DNA of 64,000 nucleotides from Cephalopachus bancanus (GCA_027257055.1 JAPVLO010001007.1:166688-230687); one strand, 5' to 3'; shown: positions 43,756 to 55,730, counted from the stretch's first letter. Notes: generated from the letters alone by a model not told the origin. Program-made: numbers and translations.

Positions 43756-44220
43756 TTATCACACGTGTGATATTTGAATAACCATCACCAAATCAGGATA
43801 CAGAACTGTTCATTGTCACAAAGAAAATCCCTGTGTTGTTCCTTCATGTCACACACCACAGTGCTAACTCCTGGCAACCATGATCTGGTCTCTATCACCA
43901 TAGTTTTTTTCACTTAGAGAATATAAGATAAATGGAGTCATGTAATCTTGAGATTGGCTTTTTCCCCCTCAGCACAGTGCTCCTGAGATTTATCCAAGTT
44001 GTTGAGCGTGTCAACAGTCTGTTCCTTTTTCTTTCTAAGCAGTATGTCCTCCATTGGACTGTGCTACAATTGATCAGTTCACTTGGTGCAGGACATCTGG
44101 TTACCTTTCTTTCCAACTAATTAATTTATTTCTTTATCTACCTGCCAACTTTGGTTGGGTTTACTTTCTTCTCTTATCAGTTTCTTGAATCAAATTCCTG
44201 TTATCTTTTTCTTTGAACTA

Positions 44221-44249
44221 TTTTGTTTGTTTGTTTGTTTGTTTGTTTC
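44221..44249. repeat. (TTTG)n microsatellite
   Basis: Seven TTTG-type units at an Alu tail. Confidence 0.9.
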
Positions 44250-44540
44250 TTTTTTGAGTTGGAGTCTCATTTTGCCACCTAGTCTGGAGGGCCGTGGCAT
44301 GCTCCTGGCCACCGCAGCTCAGGTGATCCTTCTGCCTCAGCCTTCCAAGTAGCTGGACCTACAGGCACATGCCACCATGCCCAGCTAATTTTTTGATTTA
44401 TTGTAGAGATGAGGTCTTGCCAATTTGCCCAGGCTGGTCTCAAACCTGCGGACTGGTCTCAAATATGTGGGCTCAAGCAATCCTCTCACCTCAGCCTCCC
44501 AAAGTGCTAGGATGATAGGCATGAGCCACTGTGCCCAGCC
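44250..44540 (-). mobile_element. Alu dimer with a small duplication
   Basis: CTGGTCTCAAA appears twice (44437 and 44454) in the left arm. Confidence 0.9.
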
Positions 44541-44652
44541 TGCACTGTTTTTTAAAATAACTTTACAGAAAACTTAAGAGATTTTATAGAAAGTTACTGT
44601 TTCAAAAAATTTATTTAACTTCCCCTAATATTAATGTCTGACATCTGTTAAA

Positions 44653-44960
44653 ACTAGCCGGGAACAATGGCTCATGTCTGTAATCCTCACACTTTGGGAG
44701 GCGGAGGTGAGAGACTTGCCTGAGTCCAGGGGTTCAAGACCAGCCTTGGCAACTTGGTGAGACCTCATCTCTACAATAAATAAAAAATTTAGCTGGGCAT
44801 GGTGGCGCACGCCTGTAGTTCCAGCTACTTGGAAGGCTGAGGCAGAAGGATCGCCTGAGCCCAGTAGACTGCAGTGGCCATGAGTGTACCACTGCACTCC
44901 ATCCAGCCTGGGTGACAGAGTGAGACACCGACTCAAAATAAATAAATAAATAAATAATAA
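44653..44960 (+). mobile_element. Alu dimer
   Basis: Tail of AATA units. Confidence 0.9.
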
Positions 44961-45045
44961 AAAGTGCGTCTCTCTAGTAAGCAGCATGTAGTTAGATTTT
45001 TTTCCTCTTAATTTTGCAATCTCTTGCTTCTAATTGAAAATCTAG

Positions 45046-45339
45046 GCTAGGCATGGTGGCTCACACCTATAATCCCAGCTCTTTGGGAGGCCGAAGTAAG
45101 AGGATTGCCTGAGCCCATAGGTTTGAGGCCAGCCAAGGCAAGTTGGAGTGACCTCATCTCTACAATAAATCAAAAAATTAGCTGGGCGTGGTGGCGTGCA
45201 CCTGTAGTCCCATCTACTTGGAAGGCTGAGGTGTAAGGATCACCTGAGCCCAGCAGGTCGAGGCTGTGGTGGCCATGAGCGTGCAACTGCACTCCAACCT
45301 GGGTGACAGAGTAAGACTCTGACTCAAAAAAAAAAGAGA
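45046..45339 (+). mobile_element. Alu dimer, 10-bp TSD
   Basis: GAAAATCTAG at 45036-45045 and 45340-45349. Confidence 0.92.
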
Positions 45340-45467
45340 GAAAATCTAGTTTTTTAATATTTAATATAATTGATGATATCATAGGTATGTTTGTGTTCAA
45401 ATCCATCTTCCTCTTCACTTTATATTTATCCCACCTGCTATGTTTTCTTGTCTTCTTTTACATTGAT

Positions 45468-45760
45468 TTTTTTTTTTTTTTTGAGTAGGAATCTTACTCT
45501 GTCACCCAGGCTGTAGAGCCATGGCATACTCATGGCCATTCCAGTGTCAACCTGCTAGGCTCCAGCTATCCTTCTGCCTCAGCCTTCCAAGTAGCTGGAA
45601 CTTCAGGCACACACTACAACACCTGGCTAAATTTTTTATTTATTGTAGAGACAAGCTGTTGTCAAGGTGCCCGGGCTGGTCAAACCTGCGGACTCAAGCA
45701 CTCTACTCACCTCAGCCTGCCAAAGTGCTGGGATTACAAGCTGAGTCACCGAACCTGGCC
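45468..45760 (-). mobile_element. Alu dimer, diverged
   Basis: GAGTAGGAATCTTACTCTGT start. Confidence 0.9.
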
Positions 45761-45829
45761 CTTTTTTTATTCTTTTAGTAGTTACCCTAGAATTAAAACC
45801 CACATCTTTGAACTATTATAGGATTATGT

Positions 45830-46122
45830 CTTTTTTTTTTGAGTCAGAATCTCACTCTGTTACCCACGCTGGATTGCAGTGGCATACTCATGGCCACCGT
45901 AATCTCAACCTACTGGACCCAGGTGATCCTTCCACTTCAACTTTCCAAATAGCTGGAACTACAGATGTACGCCACCATGCCCAGCTAATTTTGTTTATTT
46001 ATTGTAAAGATGAGGTCTCGCCAAGCTGCCCATGCTGGTCTCGAACCCCTGGGCTTAAGCAATCCTTTCACCTCCGCCTTCCAAAGTGCTGGGATTGTAG
46101 ACTTAAGCCACCATGGGCAGCC
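45830..46122 (-). mobile_element. Alu dimer, diverged
   Basis: GAGTCAGAATCTCACTCTGT start. Confidence 0.9.
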
Positions 46123-46436
46123 TAAATTGGTCTTTTTACTGCTTTCTGAACAACACAAAAATATTATTGTCATGTTATTTTAATTTTATAAATATCTAAA
46201 ACTCCACAAGACATTACTATTGCTGCTATTATTATTGTCTTATTCAATGAATATTCATTTAGATTTACAATTTATTTATACTTCCAATTGATCCTCATAC
46301 CTTTCTGCACCTCTGAGCTTCTAAGGGGAATTATTTTCATTTTATCTGAAGAACATCGTGTGTTACGTGCCTACTGGCCATGAATTCCCTCAATGTTTAT
46401 TTTAGTATGTTGAGGTTTTTTTCTGTTTCATTTTTG

Positions 46437-46736
46437 TTCTTCCAGAGACAGTCTCACTTTGCTGCTCCAGCTAAAGTACAGTGGCACGATCATAGCTCAA
46501 TGTAACCTTCAACTCCTGGGCTCAAGTGATCCTCTTGCCTCAGCTGCCTCGGCCTCCCGAGTAGCTGAGACTAAAGGTGAGTACCATCACACCTAGCTTA
46601 TTTTTCTTGCATTTTTTTGTATAGACAGGGTCTTGCTCTGTTGCCCAGCCTGGCCTTGAACTCCCGGCCTCAAGCAATTCTGCCTCTGCCTCCAAAATTG
46701 CTGGGATTATGTACATGAGCCCCCACACCCAGCTCT
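46437..46736 (-). mobile_element. Old Alu dimer
   Basis: Primate-wide wording (GGCACGATCATAGCTCAATG). Lies just left of the U1 pseudogene. Confidence 0.85.
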
Positions 46737-46767
46737 ACCTTAGTTTTTCTTTCTTCTTTTTTTTAAA

Positions 46768-46931
46768 TAGGGGAAAGCGCGAACACAGTCCCTCACTACC
46801 ACAAATTATGCAGTCAAGTTTCCCACATTTGGGGAAATCTCAGGGGTCAGCACATCCGGAGTGCAATGGATAAACCTCGCACTGGGAAAGCCACCTTTGT
46901 GATCATGGTATCTCCCCTACCAGGTAAATAT
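46768..46931 (-). pseudogene. RNU1 pseudogene: U1 small nuclear RNA retropseudogene, full length
   Basis: Read on the minus strand this matches U1 snRNA from its first to last base (164 nt), with about 11 substitutions by eye, many at CpG. The 5' splice-site-pairing end reads ATATTTACCTG instead of ATACTTACCTG. The Sm site AATTTGTGG is intact. An A-rich tail follows on the minus strand (plus 46767 downward), and the flanks carry a near-perfect 10-bp repeat (46740-46749 TTAGTTTTTC, 46935-46944 TTGGTTTTTC). This marks L1-mediated retroposition, and U1 promoter elements are not expected. It has probably never been functional. Confidence 0.93.
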
Positions 46932-47218
46932 ACTTTGGTTTTTCATCTCAGCCATTCTGGAAGGTGTGAAGTATTCTGTCTAATGAAGTTGAATTTTATC
47001 TCCTCAAAGGCAATGTGTTGAGTCCCTCTTATGTCTATCAGCCACTGGCTCTCCTTCCTTTGTGAAATGTCAGTCAAGTCTGGGGCCTGCTTTCTGACTG
47101 GGTTTTTTCCTATTGATTCTTAGGAATACTTCTGTGTAATGGATATGAGTCCTTTGTTGGTTATACATATTGCAGATGTCTTCTCCAGATTTGTGGACTG
47201 CCTTTTCTCTCTCTCTCT

Positions 47219-47516
47219 TCTTTTTTCTTCTTTGAGTTGGAGTCTCACTCTGTCACCCAGGCTGGAATGCAGTGGCACACTCATGGCCACCGCAGCCTTG
47301 ACCTGCTGGGCTCAGGTGATCCTTCTGCCTCAGTCTTCCAAGTAGCTGGAACTACAGGCACACGCCACCACACCCAGCTAATTTTTTGATGTATTGTAGA
47401 GACAAGGTCTCGCCAAGTGTCCCAGGCTGGTCTCAGACCCCTGGACTCAGGCAATCCTCTCACCTCCACCTCCCAAAGTACTGGGATTACAGGTGTGAGC
47501 TTCTGCATCTGGAGAA
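47219..47516 (-). mobile_element. Alu dimer
   Basis: Both arms; followed by a short repeat AGAGCTTCTGCATC. Confidence 0.9.
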
Positions 47517-47539
47517 GAGCTTCTGCATCCTTGATTTTA

Positions 47540-47859
47540 TTTTTTTATTTTTTGTTTTTATTTTTCTCGATTAGAAAATGTAGTTTATTTAGAAAGTAAA
47601 TTAGAGAGAGAGAGAGAGAGGAGATTCACCTCACCAAGGTAGGGGAAGGGGCCAAAGCTTAGGAAACGTGGGAGCAGCCATAGCTCAAAGAGCACATGGT
47701 ATGACCATAGCTTAGCAAAGCAATGGCCAGAAAGTAAATTGAGAGAGACAGCAATTCACTTCCCCAAGGTAAGGGAGGGGGCCAAAGTTTAGGAAAACAT
47801 GACCTGGCCATCGCTCACAGAATACATGGCTACACTGTAGCTTAGCAAGACAATTGAGA
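47540..47859 (-). mobile_element. Poly(A)-tailed LTR R-region retroposon with 13-bp TSD
   Basis: On the minus strand it runs from TCTCAATTGTCTTGCTAAGC to AATAAACTACATTTTCTAAT followed by an A-rich tail. It is flanked by a perfect direct repeat ATCCTTGATTTTA (47527-47539 and 47860-47872). The body holds two tandem copies, of about 130-160 bp, of the sequence also seen in the LTR at 17263-17409. The target is an old antisense L1. The TSD and tail show L1-type retroposition, not integrase-mediated insertion. Confidence 0.85.
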
Positions 47860-48120
47860 ATCCTTGATTTTAATTTCGTCCAATTTCTCAATCTTCTGTC
47901 TTGTGATTGCTATCTTTTGTGTCCTACTTGAGGAATTTCGCCTATTCCAGGTATTCTCTTATCTTATGTTTTACAGGCTTCGTTGTTTACCAGGCACGTT
48001 TAGATCTACAATCCACCTGGGATTGAGTTTTACACTTGGTGTGAGGTAGAGTTCAAGATTCATTACTTTTCACATGATTTTCCAAATGGCCCAGTATCAT
48101 TTATTATCAAGGTTGTCAAC

Positions 48121-48399
48121 GCCAGGTTCAGTCGCTCAGCCTGTAATCCTAGCACTTGGGGAGGCCAAGGTGAGAGGATTGCCTGAGTCCAGGGGTTCGA
48201 GACCAGCCTGGGAAACTTGGTGAGATCTCATGTCTCCAATAAATAAAACATTAACTAGGCATGGTAGTTCCAGCTACTTGGAAGGCTGAGATGGAAGGAT
48301 CACCGGAGCCCAGCAGGTGGAGGCTGCGGTGGCCGGGAGCATGCTACTGCACTCCAGTCTGGGCAACACAGTAAGATTTCAACTCAAAAAAAAAAAAAG
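48121..48399 (+). mobile_element. Alu dimer with linker deletion
   Basis: ATGGTAGTTCCAGCTACTTG lacks a few linker bases. Confidence 0.9.
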
Positions 48400-48437
48400 G
48401 TTGACCTTTTTTGACTGATAGTGCCACCTTTGCAAAT

Positions 48438-48733
48438 TTTTTTTTTTGAGTTGGGGTCTCACTCTGTTGCTCATGCTGGAGTGCAGTGGCACACTCACAG
48501 CACACCTCAGCCTTGACCTTCTGGGCTCAGGCAATCCTTCTGCCTCAGTCTCCCAGCTAGCTGGAACTGCAGGTGCATACCACCACACCTGACTAATTTT
48601 TCTTTTTGCTTTTTGTAGAGATGAGGTCTCACTATGTTGCCTAGGCTAGTCTCAAACTCCTGGGCTCAAGCAATTCTCTCACCTTGGCCTCCCGAAGTGG
48701 TAAGATTATAGGCGTGAGCTACCACATCTGGTC
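48438..48733 (-). mobile_element. Alu dimer
   Basis: GAGTTGGGGTCTCACTCTG start. Confidence 0.9.
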
Positions 48734-48942
48734 CCACTTAATAGGTTTCTATGTACCTGTGGGTCTGTTTGTGAATTTTATATCCTGTTCTCGTGGTCAA
48801 TCCTCACATCAAAGCTGCTCTGTCTTAATTATTGGAGCTTTATCATAGATCTTGATATCTGGTTGTTTTCTTCTTCCTCAAGAAGAAGCTATTTTTAGTC
48901 CTTTGAAATTTTTCAGTCAGTTTACTAATTACAAAAAAAAAA

Positions 48943-49244
48943 GGCCAGTCACGGTGGCTCAGCCTGTAATCCCAGCACTTTGGGAGGTCGAGATGAGAGG
49001 ATTGCCTGAGCCTGGGGGTTTGAGACCAGCCTGGGCAATTTGGTGAGACCTGGTCTCTACAATAAATCACACACAAAAAAACTAGCCAGGCATGGTGGCC
49101 TGTGTCTGTGGTTTCAGCTTCTTGGAAGGCTGAGGCAGAGAGGTCATCTGAGCTCAGCAGGTCAAGGCTGCGGTGGCCCTGAGCATGCCACTGCACTCCA
49201 GCCTGGGCAAAAAGAGTGAGACTCCAACTCAAAAAAATAAAAAC
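48943..49244 (+). mobile_element. Alu dimer
   Basis: GGCTCAGCCTGTAATCCCAG left arm. Confidence 0.9.
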
Positions 49245-49255
49245 TTAGTGGGATT

Positions 49256-49556
49256 GTTTTTTGTTTTTTGTTTTTTTTCTAGTTGGAGTCTCACTCTGTC
49301 GCCCAGACTGAAGTGCAGTGGCCGTTCCCGGCCACTGCAGCCGCGACCTGCTGGGCTCCGGTGATCCTTCCGTCTCAGCCTTCCATGTAGCTGGAACTAC
49401 AGGCACACGCTACCACACTCGGCTAATTTTTTTGATTTATTGTAGAGATGAGGTCTCACCAAGTTGCCCAGGCGGGTCTCGAACCCACGGGCTCAGGCAA
49501 TCCACTCACCTCAGCCTCCCAAGGCATGGGATTACAGGCTGAGCCACCAAGCCCGG
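49256..49556 (-). mobile_element. Alu dimer, young subfamily
   Basis: GCGGGTCTCGAACCCACGGG, a one-mismatch T-arm-like stem. Confidence 0.92.
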
Positions 49557-49791
49557 CTGGGATTTTTTTATTCAGATTACATTATTACAATTTAGATAAA
49601 TTTTAGGGAACTGACATCTTTATGATATTGAATCTTTTAATCCATAGCCATGGCATATCCCTTTATTTACTGATGTCTTTAATTTTTTTTGTAATTTTTT
49701 GTAGCTTTCTATGTAGACAATTTGCACATTTAAAAAATTTTTCCAGCCGGGCTCAGTTTTCTTTGTGAAAATGTTTTAAGTTATAGGTTCA

Positions 49792-49817
49792 ATTTCTTTC
49801 TTTCTTTCTTTCTTTTT
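49792..49817. repeat. (TTTC)n microsatellite
   Basis: Alu-tail expansion. Confidence 0.85.
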
Positions 49818-49925
49818 GAGTTGGAAACTCACTCTTGTTGCCTAGGCTGGAGTGCAGTGGCATGCTCACAGCCTCCGCAGCCTCGATCTGTGCACTCCCA
49901 AAGTGCTGGGATGATAGGCGTGAGT
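49796..49925 (-). mobile_element. Alu, minus part of an inverted fusion
   Basis: Deletion derivative, broken at GGATGATAGGCGTGAGT. Confidence 0.83.
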
Positions 49926-50155
49926 GAGGATTGTCTGAGTCTGGGGATTTGAGACCAGCCTGGGCAACTTGGTGAGACCTCATCTCTACAATAAACCAAT
50001 TAGCTGGGCATGGTGATGCGTGCCCGTAATTCCAGCTTCTTTGAAGGCTGAGGTGGAAGGATTGCCTGAGCCCAGCAGGTTAAGGCTGCGGTGGCCGTGA
50101 ACGTGCCACTGCACTCCAACCTGAGTAAGAGTGAGACTCTGACTCAAAAATAATA
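49926..50155 (+). mobile_element. Alu, plus part of an inverted fusion
   Basis: Begins at GAGGATTGTCTGAGTCTGG inside the left arm. Confidence 0.87.
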
Positions 50156-50178
50156 ATAATAATGATAAGAAGGGGTTG

Positions 50179-50398
50179 TAGCTGGGTGCAGTGGCTCACA
50201 CCTGTAATCCCAGTTCTTTGGGAGGCAAAGGCAAGAAGACTGCCTGAGTCAATGGGTTCGAGACCAGCCTGAACAACAAAGTGAGATCTGTCTTTACAAA
50301 AAAATTTAAAAACTAGCTGGGCGTAGTGGCGCCAGCCTACAGTCCCAGCTACTTGGGAGGCTGAGCTTTCATTGCCTGAGCCCAAGAGGTCAGGTGGG
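50179..50398 (+). mobile_element. Alu, 3' truncated
   Basis: Ends AAGAGGTCAGGTGGGGGGGG with no A tail. Confidence 0.85.
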
Positions 50399-50404
50399 GG
50401 GGGA

Positions 50405-51326
<922 letters not shown>

Positions 51327-51560
51327 CTTTTTTTTTTTCTTTTTTGAGTTGGAGTCTCACTGTTGCCCAGGCTGGAGCGTAGTAGCACACTCACGGTCAC
51401 TGCAGTCTTTCAAATAGCTGGAACCACAGGCGTGTGCCACCATGCCCAGCTAATTTTTTGATTTATTGTAGAGACGAGGTCTCTCTAAGCTCAAGCAATC
51501 CTCCTACCTCGGCCTCCCAAAGTGCTGGGATTACAGGTGTCAGTGGCTGCACCTGGCCAA
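51327..51560 (-). mobile_element. Alu with deletions in both arms
   Basis: GAGGTCTCTCTAAGCTCAAG lacks the B-box segment. Confidence 0.87.
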
Positions 51561-51759
51561 ATGTTCTTATACACTTGAAAAAAATGTATAATTTGCAGCT
51601 GTAGGGTTCAGTATTCTATACGGGTCTATGAGGTCAGTTTATCAGAAGTGTTTGCATTGTCTATATGCCTCCTGATTTTTCTGGTCTGCTTGTTCTGTTA
51701 TTTAGTCAGAAACTCCCACTATGACTGTTGCTTTTTTTCTATTTCTCCTTATATGTCTG

Positions 51760-51767
51760 TCGTTTTC

Positions 51768-51798
<31 letters not shown>

Positions 51799-52075
51799 GA
51801 GTTGGAGTCTCATTCTGTCACCCAGACTGGAGTGCAGTGGCTGCTCCTGGCCACCACAGCCTTGACCTGCTGGGCTCCAGCGATCCTTCCGCCTCAGCCT
51901 TCCAAGTAGCTGGAACTACAGGTGCGCGCTACCACGCCCGGCTCATTTTTGATTTATTGTAGAGATGAGGTCTCGCCAAGTTGCCCAGGCGGGTCTCGAA
52001 TCCGCGGGCTCAGGCAATCTACTCACCTCAGCCTCCCAAAGGCATGGGATTACAGGCTGAGCCACCGAGCCCGGC
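51760..52075 (-). mobile_element. Alu dimer, young subfamily
   Basis: (TTTTC)n head; GCGGGTCTCGAATCCGCGGG stem with one change. Confidence 0.92.
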
Positions 52076-52104
52076 TCATTTTCTTTGCTTAATAAATTTT
52101 GAGG

Positions 52105-52403
52105 CTGGGCGCAGTGGCTCATGCTTATAATCCCAGCACTTTGGGAGGCTGAGATGAGAGGATTGCCTGAGCCCAGGGCTTCGAGACCAGCCTGGGCAAC
52201 TTGGCAAGACCTCGTCTCTACAATAAATCAAAAAATTAGCCAGGCATGGTGGCACATGCCTGTAATTCCAGCTACTTGGAAGACTGAGGCAGAAGGATCG
52301 CCTGAGCCCAGTAGGTTGAGGGTGCAGTGGCCATGAGTGTGCCACTGCTCTCCAGCCTGGGTGACAGAGTGAGACTCTGACTCAAAAAATAAAAACAAAA
52401 ATT
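52105..52403 (+). mobile_element. Alu dimer, 10-bp TSD
   Basis: AATTTTGAGG at 52095-52104 and 52404-52413. Confidence 0.92.
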
Positions 52404-52642
52404 AATTTTGAGGTCATCCTATGTTATGAGATGCACAAAAATTTGAATTGTTATATCTTCCTGGTCTAGTGACCCTTTTTATCACTATGAAATGTCTCTT
52501 GTCAACTCTGTTACTATTCATTTTTCATAAATTTGGCCCACTCTTTTGATTTTTTTTATTGATTTGTAGAGTTTCTTCAAATAGTCTGGATTCTAATATT
52601 TGGCTGTTGTATATACAGGTTACAAGTATTTTCTCCCTGTTT

Positions 52643-52817
52643 TTTTTTTTTTTCTAGATTAGAAAATATGGTTTATTTAAAAAGTACATTGGAGAGAGAG
52701 AGCGAAAGAGGGGATTCACCTCCCCAAAGGAGAGGCAGTGGCCAAACTTAAGAAAACATGGCCTGGCCAAAGCACATAGAGCACATGGCCACACTGTAGC
52801 CTAGCAAGGCAATGGCC
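52643..52817 (-). mobile_element. Poly(A)-tailed LTR R-region retroposon with 11-bp TSD
   Basis: Single-unit relative of the 47540 element. On the minus strand it starts GGCCATTGCCTTGCTAGGC and ends AATAAACCATATTTTCTAAT, then CTAG and an A tail. The flanking repeat TCTCCCTGTTT is perfect (52632-52642 and 52818-52828). It lacks U3 and U5. Confidence 0.85.
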
Positions 52818-52840
52818 TCTCCCTGTTTATTATTATGTAT

Positions 52841-53142
52841 TTTTTTCTTTTTCTTTTTTTTTTTTTTTTCAGTTAGTGTCTCACTCTGTCGCCCAGACTA
52901 GAGTGCAGTGGCCGCTTCCGGCCACCGCAGCCTTGACCTGCTGGGCTCCGGCGATCCTTCCGCCTCAGCCTTCCGAGTAGCCGGAATTACAGGCATGCGC
53001 TACCACGCCCGGCTGATTTTTTGATTTATTGTAGAGATGAGGTCTCGCTGTCCGGGCGGGTCTCGAACCCGCGGGCTCAGGCAGTCCACTCACCTCAGCC
53101 TCCCAACGCGCGGGATTACAGGCTGAGCTACCGAGCTCGGCT
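52841..53142 (-). mobile_element. Alu dimer, young subfamily
   Basis: Perfect T-arm-like stem at 53056-53072. Confidence 0.93.
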
Positions 53143-53511
53143 TTTTATTATATTTTAACTTTGTTAAATGTATTCCTAAAACTGTTGTAGTTTTTTTGTT
53201 ATCATAAACCAAATACTTTTTTCCTGTATTTTAAAAGTGGTTATTTCAGTTCAGAAGTCTGTTAACTGTTTCAGGTGGTTTATGCTGCTTCATGTTGTTG
53301 CATACAAATACCAATAAAATTAAAAAACTAAACAGACCTCCAAGCTATAGCTCCCCAAGTAGCTCATGCAAACCACCACACCCTGTTTCAGCATTAACTT
53401 TTGTAGAGGTACTTTAATAAATCCGTAATGTAGAGTTTGGAACAAAAATGATACTATTACTTTTGGTATAACACATAGCCCTCCCTGGTGAAAAAGTTTG
53501 AACAAGTTTGA
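53143..53511. other. Unassigned sequence with a small Alu scrap
   Basis: CTCCCCAAGTAGCTCATGCA followed by CCACCACACCCTG (53350-53390) looks like a remnant of an old minus-strand Alu. The rest is unassigned. Confidence 0.4.
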
Positions 53512-53802
53512 CAAGCTGGACAGGCGGCTCAAGTCTGTAATCCCAACACTTTGGGAGGTGGAGGTGAGAGGATTGCCTGAGCCCAGGGCTTCGAGACCAG
53601 CCTGGGCAACTTGGCAAGACCTCATCTCTACCATAAATCAAAAAATTAGCTGGGCATGATGGCACATGCCTGTAGTTCCAGTTACTTGGAAGGCTGAAGT
53701 GGGAGGATCGCCTGAGCCCAGCAGGTCAAGGCTACTATGTCTGTGAGCGTGCTACTGTGCTCCAGTGTGGGTGACAAAGTGACTCCAACTCAAAAAAAGA
53801 AA
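53512..53802 (+). mobile_element. Alu dimer, diverged
   Basis: CTGGACAGGCGGCTCAAGTC start. Confidence 0.9.
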
Positions 53803-53855
53803 AAAAAAGTTGGATAAGAGACCAGAGATTCATTGAGGCAGGACATAGGAACACA

Positions 53856-54095
53856 GAGGGCCTTGATGTTAGTGCCTCTGGAGCCACACAGGCCTAGGCT
53901 GGTTTCCCCCTCTGCCACATCCTGGCTGTGTGACTGGCAAGCTAATTCACCTCACTGAGCTTTACCTCCTTCATCTGTAAAATAGGCTATTAACACTTCA
54001 GTAGTGTGTTGTGAGGCTTAAGTGGGAGAATTCAGGGCAGACATTAGCATAGTGCCTGGCATACTGTGATCCTCATTGAGTGGTGGCTAGTGTGA
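53856..54095 (+). mobile_element. MIR SINE
   Basis: Retains the MIR core order: GGCTGTGTGACTGGCAAGC, CTTCATCTGTAAAATAGGC, TGTGAGGCTTAAGTGGGAGA and AGTGCCTGGCATACTG. Confidence 0.85.
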
Positions 54096-54569
54096 TGTTT
54101 GTGAACTTTGCTCCAGGGTTTTCCAAGACCCCCTGACTTTACCCACTATCCAAAAGTCCCAAGGTGTCACCTGATGAGCCCCAGGGTGGTGCTGACACTC
54201 TCCTCTGACAGTACCTGATAGGTGACCAGAGAATCTTATCTCAGCTGGCCTGTTGCTGAGGACAACAGTACTGGAGAGATAAGACACTGGGCCCAGTGGG
54301 TGCACAGTTTTAAAAATCTGAAGAGTCACACTCAGGGTGGGTGACATATCTCACCGCGGCAAGGCAGCGTTCCAGGAAGTGGAGGGACAGTGGGAAGAGC
54401 TGGGGCTTTCGGCACCTGGTGCTGGTCCTGAGGCGCTCTGACATCCCTGTCTCCCTCAGAGCACAAGTCCAAGTTCTACAGGCCCGCGAGCGCCATGTGA
54501 TCCCCGCCCCTCTCAGTTCCCTCCCCTTACCCACCCCTCCAGCGGCAGTGGCCCCCTTGCTGCTTCTAG
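54096..54569. other. Unassigned GC-richer sequence
   Basis: No splice-supported exon. The long plus-strand frame starting at 54341 runs on into L2 and Alu sequence, which argues against a gene. Confidence 0.4.
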
Positions 54570-55250
54570 GACACTCAACACACTGCCGCCTTGGGCTCTT
54601 CTGGCCTTGCAGGTCCCTCCACCTGCAACACTCACTCCTAACTTCCTTCAAGGCCTTGTCCAAAGTCACCTCAGCGAGGCCACCGTCATCACAAGGCTTA
54701 CACAGGTGGCCACACCATCACCCACGCCTGGTCCCGACAGCTGGCCCCTCCGGACTTTGCATGAAGCCCCTTCCAACACACTATATGCTCACTTCTCCAC
54801 TTTTTCATTTTCTCACGCCCTTAGAATGTCAGGTGGGCATTTTTTTTTTTTTTTTTTTTGGGAGTAGGAGTCTCACTCCATCGCCCAGGCTGGAGTGCAG
54901 TGGCACACTCACGGCCACCGCAGCCTTGACCTGCCGGGCTCGGGTGATCCTTCTGCCTCAGCCTTCCAAGTAGCTGGAACTAGAGGCACGCGCCACCACA
55001 CTTGGCAAATTTTTTGACTTACTGTAGAGATGAAGCCTCGCCGAATTGTCCAGACTGGTCTTGAACCCCTGAGCTCAGGCAATCCTTTCACCTCGGCCTC
55101 CCAAAATGCTGAGATTACTGGCTTGAGCCACTGTGCCCAGCTTGGGTGGGCATTTTTATCTGTTTTTGCTCATGGCTATGTCCTAGCATCTAAAATGACA
55201 CGTGGTACACAGTAGGCACTCACTGGTTGATCTTCAGCACTGAGGTGGGC
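54570..55250 (-). mobile_element. L2 LINE 3' fragment interrupted by an Alu
   Basis: CAACACTCACTCCTAACTTC, CCTTGTCCAAAGTCACCTCA and, after the Alu at 54845-55144, ACACAGTAGGCACTCACTGG follow L2 order. Long open frames here are not conserved genes. Confidence 0.65.
54845..55144 (-). mobile_element. Alu dimer, 13-bp TSD
   Basis: GGTGGGCATTTTT at 54832-54844 and 55145-55157, inside an L2. Confidence 0.94.
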
Positions 55251-55324
55251 ATAATAGGGAACACAGCAATGACGGGACAGTTCTTATTCACAAGGAGATT
55301 GTAGTTATCTGGAAAAGCAAAAGA

Positions 55325-55625
55325 GGCCAGGCGCAGTGACTCATGCCTATAATTCCAGCACTTTGGGAGACCAAGGCGAGAGGATTGGCTGAGCCCACAC
55401 AGGCTGGAGACCAGCCCAGGCAACTTGGCGAGACCTCATCTCTACAAAAAATCAAAAAAATAGGCACAGTAGCGCACGCCTGTGGTTCCAGCTACTTGGG
55501 AGGCTGAGGCGGAAGGATCACCTGAACCCAGCAGGTTGATGCTGGGGTGGCCATGAGTGTGCCACTGTACTCCAGCCTGGGTGACAGAGTGAGACTCCAA
55601 CTCACAAAAATAAATAAATAAGAAA
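55325..55625 (+). mobile_element. Alu dimer
   Basis: Tail with AAATAAATAAATAAG. Confidence 0.9.
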
Positions 55626-55730
55626 ACAAAACAAAAAAATGCATATAAAGCAATTAGTACCACAGAGAAACTTTGACTTCTTAAACTTTTGAGTTAAAAT
55701 TTATCACGTTTCCCATGATAAGACTAAGCA

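Larger units (their letters stand above)
43079..46436 (-). mobile_element. Old L1 fragments, antisense, between Alus
   Basis: 43079-43266, 43756-44220, 44541-44652 and 46123-46436 read as antisense L1M/L1ME sequence (for example ATCAGGAAATTGACATTGAT; AACTCCTGGCAACCATGATC). Seven Alu copies (about 43267-46122) split it. Confidence 0.6.
46945..49795 (-). mobile_element. Old L1 fragments, antisense
   Basis: 46945-47218, 47860-48120 and 49557-49790 are in L1 antisense order. Clear phrases include GATATGAGTCCTTTGTTGGT and TTTACACTTGGTGTGAGGTA. This L1 is the target of the 47540 LTR-R retroposon and probably of the U1 pseudogene. Confidence 0.65.
51561..52642 (-). mobile_element. Old L1 fragments, antisense
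   Basis: 51561-51759 and 52414-52631 resemble antisense L1 (CTCCCACTATGACTGTTGC; ATATTTGGCTGTTGTATATA). Two Alus lie between them. Confidence 0.55.

Noticed and set aside
54341..54973. Plus-strand open frame of 210 aa
   Set aside because: It runs from unassigned DNA through L2 and into an antisense Alu, with no splice or start support.
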